A stretch of DNA of 14,515 nucleotides from positions 21,551 to 36,065 of the forward strand of contig PJRA01000182.1 of the NCBI GenBank assembly GCA_016987375.1, read 5' to 3'. Below are positions 1 through 8,138 of the stretch, one piece after another. The notes beneath the pieces were generated by a model, which was not told where the DNA came from, made no database searches, and was given only the letters and a program-made list of their open reading frames with translations. Made by a program: the position numbers and the translations under genes. Position 1 is the first letter of the stretch. Every line of letters begins with the position of its first letter. Origin of the DNA: Brachionus koreanus (Eukaryota; Rotifera; Eurotatoria; Ploima; Brachionidae).

Positions 1-233
1 ATTAGATATTGACTTAAAATTTTATACATTTATTATTAAAAAAAAATGCTATTAAAAGATTACCTAAGATATATATAAATTTGATGTATAAAACTTTTTT
101 ACAATTTTTTTAAATTTAGGGGAATGGTCCCTTTAATTGATGAAAATTTCAACAATTTTATGATAAACTTACCTTTAAAAGTATATCATTTAGAAGCTAA
201 ATGCATAAGCTACAAAAAAATATATAATACTTA
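1..233 (+). repeat. Left terminal inverted repeat of the mariner element
   Basis: Reverse complement of 1674-1898, starting attagatat and ending near aatactta. The arms are nearly identical apart from scattered substitutions. The left arm has an 8-base insertion around 201-208, between gctaa and agctac. Arms of about 230 bp are long for a mariner element, where a few tens of bases are usual, but long arms are known in some Tc1/mariner lineages. Confidence 0.9.
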
Positions 234-428
234 AAAGTGGTTCAACGTTTTGAAACAAAATTTAATTTGAAATTGATTAATAATTTATTTAAACTTTAAA
301 ATAGTTTTGCTGTCAGTTTAAATTTCTTTTCATAATCTTCAAAATAAATGAGTATATTTAATTTTTAAAAAAAATATAAATACTATTCAACAACATCAAA
401 ATGTTTTAAAAATTCTGAAATTTTTCAA

Positions 429-1573
429 ATGCTTTGTGGTAAAGTTTCAGAAAAAACTATCTATCGGTGGATTAAGGTTTTTAACGAAAATGGAAAAAAA
501 GCTCCAAAAAAATCTACTGGAAGGCCTCGTTCAGCATCAACCCAAATCAACAAACGTAAAGCTAAACGATTGTCAACTAATCACTCAGAAGGACAAATCT
601 CGGCAAAATTGAATATTTCCAAAGGCTCACTAGTAAAAATTTTTAAAGAACTAAACCTTAAAGTATTTTTAAAAATTTTTTTTTAGAGATTTTTAATAAA
701 TCTATTTTAGGCATATAAAAAAAGAAAAATTCCACTTTTGAAAGAGGCCCATGTTGAGAAAAGATTACAATTTTCTCAGTTTTGGCGAAAAAATAAAACA
801 AAAGTTTCAAAAATTTACCAATTATGTTTTCTGATGAGAAATTGTTCACTGAGGGCGGAGGCTTAAATAAACAGAATCAGAGAGTATACGCTATTTCTCG
901 CGAGGATGCTGACTTTAAAGGAGGTAAAACAATTTTTTATTTTATTATTGCTTTTATATTTAATTAATAATTTAATTAATGCAAACAATTTTATTAAAAG
1001 ATTATATGGTGTTTCAAAATTTCCAATCTCTGTCATGGTTTGGAAAGGATTAACAGAAAAGGGTCCAACAAAGCCTTATATTGTTGATTAAGGTTTTTTT
1101 CAAAAAATTTTTTGAAAAATAAAATATTTATATTTTTAGATGAAAAAATAAACTCATTATATTATCAGCTAAGAATTTTACCTTTTGTGAAACGTGAAGG
1201 TCTAAGAATTTTCGGTACAAATAGATGGGTTTTTCAACTAGATGAGGCAAAACCCCACACTGCTAAGACAACTCAAAAATGGTGCGAAAATAACTTGTTT
1301 AAATTTATAAATAGCAGTGAGTGGCCTCCTAATTCGCCTGATTTAAACCCATGTGATTGCTTTTTTTCGAACGCCTGTGTAACAAATATGAGACAAAACA
1401 AATTTAGCAATAAAGAAGAATTTATCAAAGAAATTAAAAGAGGAGTCGAAAAAGTACCTATTGAACAGATAACAAGCGCTGTCAATTGCTTTACGAAAAG
1501 AGTAAGAGATGTCGAGAAGGCAAAAGGTAAATATTACGAAAAGAGTAAGAGATGTCGAGAAGGCAAAAGGTAA
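429..1573 (+). pseudogene. Tc1/mariner maT-like transposase, broken, with apparent introns
   Basis: The transposase would bind the terminal repeats and cut and rejoin DNA at TA sites. The N-terminal part (429-662) has a helix-turn-helix (SEKTIYRWIKVF), a GRPR linker and a second HTH. Next come a KRKIPLL stretch from 711, FSDEK (first catalytic Asp, near 830), VMVWKG (near 1040), QLDEAKPHTAKTT (second Asp, near 1243) and WPPNSPDLNPCD (third Asp). I count 37 residues between the second and third Asp, giving DD37D, the maT signature. Coding blocks are separated by GT-AG segments 663-710, 924-1000 and 1093-1139. A frameshift lies between about 770 and 824, the middle intron is one base out of phase, and TAA stands at 1089-1091. 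The frame is open upstream of 429 to about 381, so the start is uncertain. Confidence 0.85.
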
Positions 1574-1576
1574 ATA
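1491..1576 (+). repeat. 43-bp tandem duplication at the transposase 3' end
   Basis: Two adjacent copies, 1491-1533 and 1534-1576, appear identical, each starting ttacgaaaag. The unit is not a multiple of three, so the second copy is read in a different frame and replaces the original C-terminus. It looks like a recent slippage or template-switch event. Confidence 0.9.
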
Positions 1577-1673
1577 TTGTCATAATTTATTATAAACCGT
1601 TTGTGATACTAATAAGTACCATACCTGATAGAAAAAATTATTTTAAAGTTTAAATAATACGTTGTACGATTAT

Positions 1674-1898
1674 TAAGTATTATATATTTTTTTGTAGCTT
1701 AGCTTCTAAATGATATACTTTTAAAGATTACTTTATCATAAAATTGTTGAAATATTCATCTATTAAAGGGACCATATCCTAAATTTAAAAAAAATTGTAA
1801 AAAAGTTTTATACATCAAATTTATATATATTTTAGGTAATCTTTTAATAGCATTTTTTTTTAATAATAAATGTATAAAATTTTAAGTCGATATCTAAT
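1674..1898 (-). repeat. Right terminal inverted repeat of the mariner element
   Basis: Matches the reverse complement of 1-233 and ends in gatatctaat. It begins about 100 bases after the end of the transposase reading frame. Similarity is lost after 1898 only because the left partner runs off the window, so the true outer end could be further right. Confidence 0.9.
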
Positions 1899-2229
1899 TC
1901 CGATCGTGAGATATTTAAAAAAAAACATAAATTTTTTGAAAAAATAAAATTTTGACGTTTTTTAATCATAACTTCTGAAAAAATTATCCGATTTGAATAA
2001 AATATAGCTCATTTAAATCAGGATAAAATTCTTTACAACATGATATATCATACTCATATTCCAATTTACTTGATTTTCGAGGACAACTTAGGGGTCAGGG
2101 TATGCGTCCCAAATGGGCGTATAACATGGAAAAAAATGAAAAACTAAAAAAACTATTATTATTTTCAAAAATTAGACAAAATTTTGTGTAAGACTACAAA
2201 TTTTCATAATTTTATCTTAAACGGATCAT
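1899..2229. other. AT-rich non-coding stretch
   Basis: No gene or RNA is recognisable. It has poly-A and poly-T runs plus a less AT-rich patch near 2080-2120. It may be flank, or an outward continuation of the mariner arm, since the partner sequence lies outside the window. Confidence 0.5.
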
Positions 2230-2745
2230 GTTTTTTTTCAATTTAAATTTTGGGACAAGCATTATTGGGCACCCGTTAGTAATAATATTATTAAACAGGT
2301 TTCAGAGCTAGTACTTTGCAAAAGAGTCATTCAATATATTCAATTGGTAGACCAAAATTATACATTTCTACGTAAAGGTTATGAATCCAGTGTAGTAAAT
2401 AATTCTTGACTTCAATTTTTAAATTTTGATTACTTTGGAAACAAAATAAAAGAATTAGACAGTAATCACAATCCATTATTACTCGATGTTATAGATCTTC
2501 TTTCAACATTTCAAGAAATGGTAAATCATGATATGTCGCCTGGAACGTGGTATTCACAGGATTCAGACACTTATAGTATGAAAAATAAAATCACTGATAC
2601 AAATATGCAAATAAAAAATGGTCTAAAAATTATTTTTAACAAAACAATCGGAATTATTTCAATCATCAGCTTTTGTATTGTCATATTAATTCTTTTGTGT
2701 CTATCATGCAATTTATGTGGAAATGTTTTCCTTACAGAGAATTAA
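2230..2745 (+). pseudogene. Env-like glycoprotein remnant with C-terminal membrane anchor
   Basis: One frame stays open from about 2230 to 2745 except for a TGA at 2407-2409. The last third has a hydrophobic span (2647-2715, starting IGIISIISFC) with cysteines at its inner edge (CLSCNLCG), as expected for a type I membrane protein anchored at its C-terminus. It stands just before a probable polypurine tract and LTR, where env-like third reading frames of some Ty3/gypsy elements lie. I cannot identify the ectodomain family, so 'env-like' rests on position plus the anchor. The N-terminal part is missing and the copy is not functional. Confidence 0.5.
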
Positions 2746-2945
2746 ATTCAAAAATTAATAATTTAACCAATTCATTTAATGAACAACAAAAAATTGAATT
2801 CAAAGAAACTAATGTAGAAAAAATCGATCAACAAATAGATTCAATTTCAAAAGAAAAAAATTTTGAACCAAACAAAGTGAACAAAAATTTGAGAGAAGAA
2901 AGTTTGGACTCTATTACAAAACAATTAATATTCTCTAACGTTTAA
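2746..2945 (+). pseudogene. Probable frameshifted cytoplasmic tail of the env-like remnant
   Basis: Immediately after the membrane segment another frame, open from 2673, continues to 2945. It encodes a hydrophilic tail rich in Asn, Gln, Glu and Lys (for example NNLTNSFNEQQKIEF). The anchor frame stops at 2745, so a frameshift near 2720-2745 would join the two. It could equally be a chance open frame in A-rich DNA. No known domain is visible. Confidence 0.35.
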
Positions 2946-3009
2946 AATAAATTTAATATTTTTCTATTTTGATTACTCCATTCGAGGACGAATGATTATT
3001 TTCAAGGTA

Positions 3010-3340
3010 GGGTATTTTTACGGTATGAAAGAACCGTTTATATTATTTACAATTTTCTTAGATTGTATCTTTATGAGTCATTAATCATAAGTCATAAATC
3101 TTTATGACCGATTTAATTCACAATTTATTTTGATTTAACTTCTTTATTATTATTGACCGAATTACTGTGTATAAATAAGCATTATGATTCTTATTAAAAG
3201 GGGAATCAGAGACTTTTGTATTTTCTCTTATTTTACAAAAATAATTTAAATAAACTTTTATATAAACAATCTCAATCTTTGTCTTCACTTATCTCCTCTG
3301 AAGTTACTCTAAGGAATAAGGCCAATTCCGTAGATTAACA
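3010..3340 (+). repeat. LTR of a Ty3/gypsy-like element (3' LTR or solo remnant)
   Basis: The preceding sequence has ttcgaggacgaatga and a purine-rich aaggtaggg, matching the end of pol/env and the polypurine tract of many Ty3/gypsy elements. The block then has a short hairpin (ACGGT...ACCGT near 3019-3036), a TATA box (TATAAATA, 3170-3177) and a polyadenylation signal (AATAAA, 3249-3254). It ends gattaaca at 3340, fitting the usual CA end of an LTR. The left edge is fuzzy because no clear TG start is visible. No second LTR was found in the window, so neither length nor boundaries can be confirmed by comparison. Confidence 0.55.
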
Positions 3341-3469
3341 AATCATACTCCTTTTAACGAAATATCAAAATATAAGGATAAAATAATTTAAACATCTAAT
3401 TTAATGATGCTTTTATTTATCTTTCTTTGTTTCTAAAGCATATAAAAAGAATAAGCTCTCATGACTCTT
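3341..3469. other. AT-rich spacer after the LTR
   Basis: If 3010-3340 were a 5' LTR, a primer-binding site should start here. I see no recognisable tRNA-complementary sequence, which supports a 3' LTR. No gene is seen. Confidence 0.45.
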
Positions 3470-3560
3470 TTACCTTGTGACATAGATCTAAAATCTTTTC
3501 GATTTTATGCCGGCCCAAGCGGCTTCGCACGGCTTTTCGCCACGCCTCACTCGTTCATGG
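3470..3560 (+). repeat. Dispersed repeat fragment with cggcttcgc motif
   Basis: The block around gatctaaaatctt...gattttatgc followed by gcggcttcgc resembles 8205-8270, where gctaaaatctt...gattttata is followed by gcggcttcgccc. Both contain a short inverted repeat (taaaatc...gatttta) just before the GC-rich motif. They look like two decayed copies of one dispersed element. The type is unknown. Confidence 0.45.
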
Positions 3561-3627
3561 CAAACAAAAACCAAATCGACATTCGAAATCAGCTTCTTTT
3601 AAATAAAATATATATATACATTACAAT

Positions 3628-3674
3628 AATTCAAATAAAATGTTTTATTAGCAATAAAACATTTTATTTGAATT
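3628..3674. repeat. Perfect 22-bp hairpin with 3-base loop
   Basis: Bases 3628-3649 are the exact reverse complement of 3653-3674, with loop agc at 3650-3652. It lies at the edge of a copy of the 288-bp repeat family. The related stretch near 10818-10850 is similar but does not form the perfect stem. Confidence 0.9.
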
Positions 3675-3679
3675 TTTTT

Positions 3680-3900
3680 TAATAAAAACTGTTTTGGTCA
3701 GTCTTGGTCAATAGTGCCTACAGCCTTGGTCATTGGTCACAGTAGAAATGCGATACAATTTTTTAACTTATTTTTCGAATATTCCATTTCTGCAATAAAA
3801 TCACTATCGCAGAACATAATACAGCAGCACTCAACTGTGAATAAAAAACTTTTATTAGCCCTAACGCCCTTTCCACAAGGACAAAACCAATCTAAATTTA
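3680..3900 (+). repeat. Diverged unit of the 288-bp repeat family
   Basis: It shares an ordered series of landmarks with the tandem array at 10845-11810. These are ttttggtca, then gcctacagccttgg, then ctgcaataaaatc, then ttagccctaacgccctt, then gacaaaaccaa. The spacing is similar but substitutions are many, so this is an old dispersed copy. It has no coding potential I would trust. Confidence 0.6.
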
Positions 3901-4173
3901 CTAAGAAATAACAGAAAGAATATAAAGAAAGCTTTTTTTGAAACATTAATTTTTTCCATGAATATATAAAAAAAAGGGTTTGAATATATTCTTTTGATCG
4001 TCTTAATAAAGATGTTTTATTAATTTTATTTAAAAGGATGATTATGTATATATAAAAAATATTTTTAAATCAGTTAATAAACCAATTTTCAAAAATTATC
4101 TTTTTTTAATTTATTAATAAAATAGATTAAAAAAAAGGAATAAATTACATCTTATTTTCACTTTAAATATTAA
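3901..4173. other. AT-rich non-coding stretch upstream of the gag remnant
   Basis: Poly-A and poly-T rich, with no recognisable gene. The gag N-terminus and the 5' leader of the gypsy element should be here or further left but cannot be recognised, so the element is 5' truncated or badly decayed. Confidence 0.5.
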
Positions 4174-4531
4174 TCACAACATATTTTATCAATTGATATA
4201 TTAAATGAAGTTAATGCAATGGTACGCGATCGATTTATCAATGGTTTAAACGATCCCAATCTGATGATGAAGTTAACTTCAAAGAAACTGGAGAGTCTTA
4301 CAAGTTTTCAAGCATTAGATGCAACCGTAGAATTGGTTAATAAGTTGGTTTCATGGAAAACTAACAGTCAAAATGCGGTTCTTCCATCAGCGCCTCACGT
4401 AACAAGTTAGTTTAACAGAAGAGAATCGGAGATTCACATCCAACTTACCGGCAGAAGGCCAGAAACTTTGTCATTTTTGCAAACGACCGGGCCATATGAT
4501 GGCCGACTGTCGAGAATATGCTCGACAATGA
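4174..4531 (+). pseudogene. Gag C-terminal part with CCHC zinc knuckle
   Basis: Gag forms the particle, and the zinc knuckle binds element RNA. The first part (4174-4410) reads FINGLNDPNL and ALDATVELV, resembling the end of a Ty3/gypsy capsid domain. After a stop at 4408-4410 the frame shifts, and an open stretch from 4403 carries the knuckle CHFCKRPGHMMADC (4469-4510), a full C-x2-C-x4-H-x4-C motif. This frame ends at TGA 4529-4531. The N-terminal capsid is missing. Confidence 0.75.
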
Positions 4532-5370
4532 TCCGCAATGTGAGAGCAAAATTCCAATAAATAATACCATCGAAAACGGAACAAGAATACTGAATTACGA
4601 TGAATCAAATGATAATGACACAATTAAGATAAAGAACTATACTACGGTTCTAAAAAACGATTTTTTAGATATTATAGCAGATGGTCTACAAACTCTTAAA
4701 CAAACTGATGTTTGTGAACGCTCAATTAATCTAAACGATGAAGTCCCAATAAAGCAACATGTTCGCCGAATTCCATAAACAATGCGGTATGAAGTAGAAG
4801 CCCATATAAAAGAAATGCTAAATGCTAATTAAATTAGGGAAAGTGATTCACCTTGGGAATCACCGATTGTATTAGTAAGGAAAATTGAGTTTGAGAAAAT
4901 GCGTGGAATACCGTCGTTTAAATGAGGTAACAATTGAGGACTCATACCCACTCCCAAAGATTGAAGAAATGCTGGTAATATTAAAAAAAGCCATATACTT
5001 TACGACTCTGGACTTAGCATCGGGTTACCATCAGATTAGAATAAGCGAAAGAGACAAAGCGAAAACAGGATTCGTAACCGAATTCGGGTTATTTGAATTT
5101 AATATAATGCCTTTGGGTCTCACTAATGCTCCAGCCACTTTTTAGCGGATGATGGATAAAGTTCTAAAAAATTTTATAGGAGAAATCTGCCTTGTCTACT
5201 TAGACGACACTTTATTTTTTCGGAAAACGCCGACGACCATTACTCACACCAGGAACGAATAAGAAAAGCCTTTTTGAAAGTTGAGTGGAAAAAATGTAAA
5301 AGGTTCAAAGAATCTATTGATTATCTTGGTGACACATTTTGCAAAAGAAAAGTCCGATCCGCTCTAAGTA
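4518..5370 (+). pseudogene. Ty3/gypsy reverse transcriptase, broken
   Basis: Reverse transcriptase copies the element RNA into DNA. A hydrophilic linker (4518-4715) leads to the RT start (VPIKQHVRRIP, ending at TAA 4776-4778) and then SPWESPIVLVRK. From 4885 a new frame gives CVEYRRLNEVT, SYPLPKIEEML, LDLASGYHQIRI and FNIMPLGLTNAPATF. A TAG at 5143-5145 stands where Gln (CAG) is expected. The catalytic YLDD is intact at 5197-5208. A frameshift near 5220 is followed by the thumb region (ADDHYSHQERI, ESIDYLGDTF), which ends at TGA 5400-5402. The linker between knuckle and RT is only about 200 bases and shows no D[TS]G protease motif. Confidence 0.9.
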
Positions 5371-5373
5371 AAA

Positions 5374-5850
5374 TTGACAGAAGAATGTCAAAAAAGTTTT
5401 GACACCTTACGAACTTATTTAACAACTCCTACGGATGGGAAAGCTGGAGTTTTAGTGCTTCCTGACTTTAATGAAACTTTTCGTCTTGAAATTGACGCGA
5501 GCGACAACAGTGCTGGAGCTGTTCTCAGCCAAAACAGCTAGGATTATACCGGCCGATTCTCTATTATAGCAAAAGTTTTCTAAAAGACAGAGGAAATACT
5601 AAACCCCGGAAAGAGAACTATAAGCTTTCGTACTTGCTCTAAAGGACTTAAAACAATTTTTAATATCCAAGAAATTAGTGGCCGTTACTGATCATGTACC
5701 TTTTTTATGATTAAAAATAAATCCAGACCCGTCACCTCGTCCCGCTAGATGGCTTTTCGAAATAAAAATGTACGAATTCGATTTGGAATATCGTGAGGGA
5801 AATAAAAATGGAAATGCAAATCCACTATCAAGATGGTTGTTAAAACCCAG
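5374..5850 (+). pseudogene. Ty3/gypsy RNase H, broken
   Basis: RNase H removes the RNA strand during reverse transcription. Residues recognised in order are SFDTLRTYLTTP, LPDFNETFRLEIDASDNSAG (catalytic Asp in EIDAS) and AVLSQ. A one-base frameshift near 5530 is followed by LGLYRPILYYSKSF, and a further shift near 5635 by LKQFLISKKLVAVTDHVPF and ARWLFEIKMYEF. A TGA at about 5708 stands where Trp is usual. The segment between the RT thumb and RNase H is much shorter than in typical elements, so a deletion of the connection region is likely. It runs directly into the integrase frame. Confidence 0.85.
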
Positions 5851-6470
5851 TGAGGAAGATGGGGACACCTTTTACAGTGAAGAGGAAGAAGAAGATGAGA
5901 GGTTAGATCCTGGAAGTGTAATCAATAATTTTGTGTTACAGGAGCTGGAGTTAAATGAAGCACAATTCGAGGACCCAGATATCAAAACTCTGCTTGATTG
6001 GGTTAAACACGGAGAAAGACCTGAAAAATGCGAAAAAAGCTCGAATGAATTACATATATACTGGCAAAATTACCGTGATTTCCGAATCTTCGATAAAAAT
6101 ATTTTCAGATGTAGTGATAGGTCTGAACATAGAATTCATTTCCAAAACGTCGTTCCAAAGAATGATCGTATGGAAGTTTTAAAAATAAAAAATGATGATC
6201 CTATGAGTGGACACTTAATTATATATAACATTCCAAAAACTGAAACAGCGTTTTTATTGGCCAAACTATAGGAAAAACTTGGCTGAGGATATCAGTGCCT
6301 ATGCAGTTTGTTCATCCTCCAAAACACCAAAAGCATATACCAGACAACCCATCACTCCGATTCAAGCAAGCCACCCATTCCAAATCATTAATTGGGATAT
6401 TTTAGGACCACTGCCTTCTTCGGATATGAGTAACATATACATACTGGTCGTTGTATGCCATTTTTCTTAA
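5768..6470 (+). pseudogene. Integrase N-terminal part (zinc region and first catalytic Asp)
   Basis: Starting with the RNase H end (YREGNKNGNANPLSRW), an open frame to 6271 adds an acidic spacer (SEEEEEDERLD near 5877). It then enters the integrase zinc-binding region (RIHFQNVVPKNDRMEVL, SGHL). In the next frame (6279-6470) NLAEDISAYAVCSSSK and INWDILGPLP follow, the latter with the first catalytic Asp. The HHCC site is damaged: the first His is not recognisable in KNDDPMSGH, and the second Cys appears as Ser in VCSSSK. VVVCHFS has Cys where Asp is usual. The acidic spacer between RNase H and integrase is longer than I expect, but such linkers vary. Confidence 0.85.
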
Positions 6471-7190
6471 TGGGTAGAATAATATCCTTTAAAAAAACAG
6501 AGAGCCGATGAAATAGCGGAATGCCTCTTTTTACTTATTTGTCGACATGGAGTCCCTGAAGCCCCCTTATCAGATAGGGGAACAAATTTTAAATCCGAAG
6601 TAGTGTCCCTTTTATACGAGAAATTAGACATACATAGTCTAAGCACCTCAGCTTATCTTCTACATTGTGATAGGTCAACCGAGCGTTTCAATAGGACATT
6701 GGAACAGTTGCTGACCTGCTATGACTCAGCTAATCAAGAAGATTGGAGCAAATTTCTCCCTTGTCTATCGTTTACATACAATACGAGTGAACACTCAACA
6801 ACAAGGCTTACTCTGTTTGAAATTGTTTATGGAAGAAAACCAAAACTTCCAATAGACATACTGTAACCAAAGAGCAATTGGGAGGGGAGCTCAACATAAA
6901 TAAACAAAATTATGGTGAAAGATCCAAAACAGTCTCCAAAAGTTTTACGCAAGTGTACCGGAAATAAAATAAACAAATTTAAGTTTTATGCAGATAGAAG
7001 TGTGAGACAAACAAGTTATTCAGAGAGAGATAGAGTGTGGCTCCTTTATGACGCCCAGAAAAAAGGAAACTGCAGAAAACTATTACGAAAATAGAAAGGA
7101 GCATACACAGTCATCCAAACACAATTACTGGATAAGACCAGACTCAAAAGGAAAAAAAAACTGGTACAGGTTAACTGATTGAAGCGATGT
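6471..7190 (+). pseudogene. Integrase catalytic core and GPY-type C-terminal part
   Basis: After a TAA at about 6480 and frame changes, the core continues with CRHGVPEAPLSDRGTNF (second Asp) and CDRSTERFNRTLEQ (catalytic Glu). I count 35 residues between them, the canonical DD35E spacing. The frame is open 6603-6866 and continues with FTYNTSEHSTTRLT and GRKPKLPIDIL. The usual AYHPQ before the Glu appears as AYLLH. From 6912 the C-terminal region follows (SERDRVWLLY), with KGAYTVIQT and LVQVN in further frames, resembling the GPY/F module. A TGA at about 7176 replaces Arg (CGA) in the expected NRLK motif. No chromodomain is seen. Confidence 0.85.
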
Positions 7191-7546
7191 TTCGGACCTC
7201 CAGTAGTAGAAAGTGAACACTCGATGGACACTTCTACGTCCACCATGGATGGAACAAATCTTAAAGAACACTCTAGAAACAATCTTTACGATAAAAATGT
7301 GGAATCACGAGTGACAGAAGATCGGACTGAAAACCTGAACGAGATAGAACCTAACTTAAAAGAAGTCGCCACGCCACGCCTCAATGAGATTGATAAACTT
7401 ATTGGATTGATGTCAATTTCCTGTCAATTGAAGAAAATAGAACAGAACAGAATGTATCGGCTTATATTCCAAACTATGACTGGAAAAAGAGGAACTTACA
7501 AGATCTCCACGACCTAAAAGAACCAGGAGACGCCCTGAAAGGTTAA
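7179..7546 (+). pseudogene. Pol C-terminal tail
   Basis: The frame opens with LKRCFGPP, the usual end of the integrase C-terminal module, and continues as a polar, Glu/Asn/Thr-rich tail (DTSTSTMDGTN, ENLNEIEPNLKE) with no recognisable domain. It is open to 7517. A shift near 7450 gives an alternative end with YIPNYDWKKRN, stopping at about 7546. The tail is common at the end of gypsy pol and has no assigned role. Confidence 0.55.
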
Positions 7547-7685
7547 GTTTCTAAAAACAAAGAATAATTGAAAAAAAAAAATAATCTAAAATAATGCTTA
7601 ATTTAGTATTTATTCTTTAATTTAAATAACTCTTGCTTGCACTTATATAATAAAAACCAAAAAGAAAATCGAAAAAAAAAAAAAA
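7547..7685. other. AT-rich gap between pol and the downstream open frame
   Basis: No coding signal. It ends in a long A-run directly before the ATG at 7686. The A-run could be simple low complexity. No splice or promoter motif is clear. Confidence 0.45.
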
Positions 7686-8138
7686 ATGTTTGCAGTATGC
7701 CCGATGGAAATCCGAGTGGATTATGTTGTTGATAACAATTACGAAAAAATCGAAATTATCAATTTCGTGATGTCCAATGGAGGTCAGGAACGAGGTGGTT
7801 TGACAAGGAAACGTTGTGTCCCGTCAAAAATGTTAAAGGCTTCCTTATTTCTATGTATGACCTTCCCTTACTACAATAATTGGCTACTGGAGCTAATAAA
7901 TTCAAGAGTGGTTAACAAGAAAACGTACCGAGCCACCTGTGAGGGGGAGGTCACCTTGGGTATACCTCTGAACACGAGCCCAATGCCAGCGCCGACATCT
8001 CTAAATTATTTATTTGAAGTCCCTAAATTTTTTCCGAATGGCCAACTCAACAACGATACAGCCCCACAAATAGACGTAGATAAAAATAATTATTTTTGCG
8101 CTAAACTCTGGAAACATTTTTCTTATTCATTTTATTAA
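7686..8138 (+). CDS. Uncharacterised 150-aa open frame after gypsy pol
   Basis: An uninterrupted ATG-to-stop frame that I do not recognise. It starts MFAVCPMEIRVDYVVDNNYE, has a Gly/Arg patch (GGQERGGLTRKRC) and a short hydrophobic stretch (ASLFLCMTFPYYNNWLLELI). There are five cysteines and a Pro-rich middle (NTSPMPAPTS). There is no cleavable signal peptide of normal form and no strong membrane anchor. Its position just after pol suggests the N-terminal part of an env-like third frame of the same element, but I see no sequence link to the env-like remnant at 2230-2945. It is the longest unbroken frame in the right half of the gypsy region, although the neighbouring pol is heavily broken. 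It may be a chance survivor. Confidence 0.4.
   Translation: MFAVCPMEIRVDYVVDNNYEKIEIINFVMSNGGQERGGLTRKRCVPSKMLKASLFLCMTFPYYNNWLLELINSRVVNKKTYRATCEGEVTLGIPLNTSPMPAPTSLNYLFEVPKFFPNGQLNNDTAPQIDVDKNNYFCAKLWKHFSYSFY

Larger units (their letters stand above)
1..1898 (+). mobile_element. Degenerate Tc1/mariner (maT-like, DD37D) element
   Basis: The two ends carry long inverted repeats (1-233 and 1674-1898) around a single decayed transposase gene. This is the layout of an IS630/Tc1/mariner cut-and-paste DNA transposon. The window starts inside or exactly at the left repeat, so the true left end and its TA target duplication cannot be seen. The right end is set only by where matching to base 1 stops, and the element may extend beyond 1898. 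The gene is interrupted by an internal stop and at least one frameshift, so the copy is dead. Family assignment rests on the transposase motifs. The outer ends are uncertain. Confidence 0.85.
4174..7546 (+). mobile_element. Ty3/gypsy retrotransposon internal region, degenerate
   Basis: Gag C-terminus, CCHC knuckle, reverse transcriptase, RNase H and integrase follow in that order on one strand. RT-RH-IN order separates Ty3/gypsy from Ty1/copia. The reading frame is broken by many stops and frameshifts. No flanking LTR pair is visible: the only LTR candidate lies at 3010-3340, and nothing matching it was found to the right. An open frame at 7686-8138 may belong to the same element. Confidence 0.85.

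Noticed and set aside
118..140. Link between the mariner arm (ggtccctttaatt) and the 31-bp minisatellite (ccctttaatttgc)
   Set aside because: The shared string is only about ten bases in AT-rich DNA, and the flanking bases do not align. It is most likely chance.
1273..1485. Minus-strand open frame opposite the transposase
   Set aside because: The catalytic motifs of the transposase are on the plus strand over the same bases.
2673..2945. Independent host gene
   Set aside because: It overlaps the env-like membrane frame, lies just before an LTR and is low in complexity. It is more likely a frameshifted tail.
3461..3682. Open frame of 73 codons
   Set aside because: It crosses a dispersed repeat fragment and the perfect hairpin. 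The second half is low-complexity Ile/Asn/Lys, as expected from AT-rich DNA.
3714..3946. Open frames on both strands in the 3.7-3.9 kb region
   Set aside because: They overlap a recognisable diverged copy of the non-coding 288-bp repeat, and their composition shows no protein family.
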